Positions 14,303 through 15,045 of a DNA stretch of 15,045 nt are shown here, piece after piece. The notes under the pieces were generated by a model. It had not been told where the DNA came from and made no database searches. It saw only the letters and a list, made by a program, of their open reading frames with translations. Location of the stretch: the NCBI GenBank assembly GCA_020434645.1, contig JAGRAK010000017.1:1-15045 (forward strand), written 5' to 3'. Both the position numbers and the translations under genes were made by a program. The first letter of the stretch is position 1, and each line of letters starts with the position of its first letter. Source of the stretch: Bdellovibrionales bacterium (lineage in GTDB: Bacteria > Bdellovibrionota > Bdellovibrionia > Bdellovibrionales > UBA1609).

Positions 14303-15045
14303 GCCCTATCTTTGAGCGAGTCCCTGCACGAAACAAAAAATATAAAGAAGTTGCCGTATTTGTTCATCATTACGGCGGCAATCGCCACAGCTTCAAACGG
14401 CATATGAATTGGCTGAATGAACTTGGCTTTGATTGCGTTACCTTTGATTTACCCCTTCACAGCTTAAACGAAATTAAACGGCGACTGCCGATTGGTAAAG
14501 ACTGGAGTATTGGCTTACGACATGTTTGGGCTGATAAAATTGAACAAGTTCTTGGCAGTCTAACTGAAGATAAATTCGTATTCTCTTTCTCTTCGACATC
14601 TGCAGCAGCATTAACTGCAATAGAAAGACGTCATGCTATAGATGTAAAGGCTTGGATTTGCGACGGTGGCCCTTTTGCAGATCTATCACTAGGAATTGAC
14701 AATTTGATTCGCTCTCAAGGGCTTTTTAAATTTAAATCGCGACTACTTGAATACTCTTTTATAAGAACGCCTTTTTCAAAAATATGTGCGCTCGCGCTAG
14801 GCCTTTACAAATATGATATTGATTCGCAAAAAAGTTTACTCGCCCTGCCCAAAGGCTTTCCCGTAATCAGTGTTCGTGGAGGCCAAGATCATCTTGTGAG
14901 AGGGGACATGATAGACAACATGTTTCTTACGGCATTCAACCATATAGATCTTCAGCGAGTGATCCTGCACTCGGCCGGACACCTCACTGGACTAAAAGAT
15001 GAACCTGAAAACTATAAATATGTTATCGGTAATTTTTTAAAATTA
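14281..15045 (+). CDS. Alpha/beta-hydrolase fold protein, 3' end beyond the window
   Basis: An open frame from ATG 14281 runs 255 codons to the window edge without a stop. It shows an alpha/beta-hydrolase layout: strand plus oxyanion region VAVFVHHYGGNRHSF (24-38), a DLPLHS turn, a nucleophile position in FSFSSTSAAALTAIERR (101-117), a late acidic residue in GGQDHLV (D203) and HSAGHLTGL with H234. So Ser104-Asp203-His234 could be a triad, but the usual G-x-S-x-G elbow is S-F-S-S-T, an unusual change. No signal peptide; cytoplasmic. AGGA lies only 3 nt before the ATG, and the gene overlaps the end of the AceE-like gene by 22 nt, so the two are probably co-translated. Substrate unknown. The C-terminus is nearly complete, judging by the position of the last His. 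Confidence 0.8.
   Translation, partial: MAKIIALSPIFERVPARNKKYKEVAVFVHHYGGNRHSFKRHMNWLNELGFDCVTFDLPLHSLNEIKRRLPIGKDWSIGLRHVWADKIEQVLGSLTEDKFVFSFSSTSAAALTAIERRHAIDVKAWICDGGPFADLSLGIDNLIRSQGLFKFKSRLLEYSFIRTPFSKICALALGLYKYDIDSQKSLLALPKGFPVISVRGGQDHLVRGDMIDNMFLTAFNHIDLQRVILHSAGHLTGLKDEPENYKYVIGNFLKL

Noticed and set aside
1..15045. tRNA, rRNA, riboswitch, CRISPR array, insertion sequence or prophage
   Set aside because: No repeated spacer pattern, transposase, integrase, cloverleaf or long intergenic leader was seen; the largest gap is about 214 nt.

Overview
This window is a gene-dense stretch of bacterial chromosome with no mobile element, CRISPR array or RNA gene that I can see. The mix of genes best fits a Gram-negative bacterium near Bdellovibrionota/Myxococcota (old 'deltaproteobacteria'). 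It encodes an outer-membrane beta-barrel protein, a TonB-type periplasmic protein, several signal-peptide proteins without recognised families, and a CFI-box C-terminal sorting-signal protein of a kind common in those lineages. The assignment is inference from gene content; no rRNA is present to settle it.

Layout. (1) 1-1640: the 3' end of an unknown gene meets, tail to tail, two minus-strand genes for unrecognised envelope proteins. A good sigma70-like promoter faces leftwards at 1644-1672. (2) 1793-4281: a tight plus-strand operon of a CTP-dependent lipid kinase-like membrane protein, phosphatidylserine synthase (pssA, GTG start overlapping the preceding stop) and aspartate-semialdehyde dehydrogenase (asd), probably ended by a hairpin at 4295-4340. 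(3) 4391-6768: a translationally coupled pair, an exported FnIII-like protein ending in a CFI-box plus membrane anchor, then an outer-membrane beta-barrel-like protein starting at GTG 5773, not at the longest open frame. (4) 6855-8544: truA, rplM and rpsI (tRNA pseudouridylation and ribosomal proteins L13/S9), closed by a strong bidirectional terminator. (5) 8614-10455, minus strand: a membrane-anchored M23 (LytM) peptidoglycan endopeptidase and a PP2C-type protein phosphatase. (6) 10538-15045, plus strand: a TonB-C-domain protein, a 934-residue AceE-like (homodimeric pyruvate dehydrogenase E1 type) thiamine-diphosphate enzyme with no E2/E3 beside it, and an overlapping, truncated alpha/beta hydrolase with a degenerate nucleophile elbow.

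Working together: region 2 serves phospholipid and diaminopimelate/amino-acid supply, region 4 is translation, and regions 1, 3, 5 and 6 are mostly envelope or signalling genes. The parts most worth a second look are the CFI-box/beta-barrel pair, the orphan AceE-like enzyme overlapping its hydrolase, and a shared TATATTTT box exactly 8 nt before the ATG of both truA and the M23 gene, which hints at near-leaderless transcripts.
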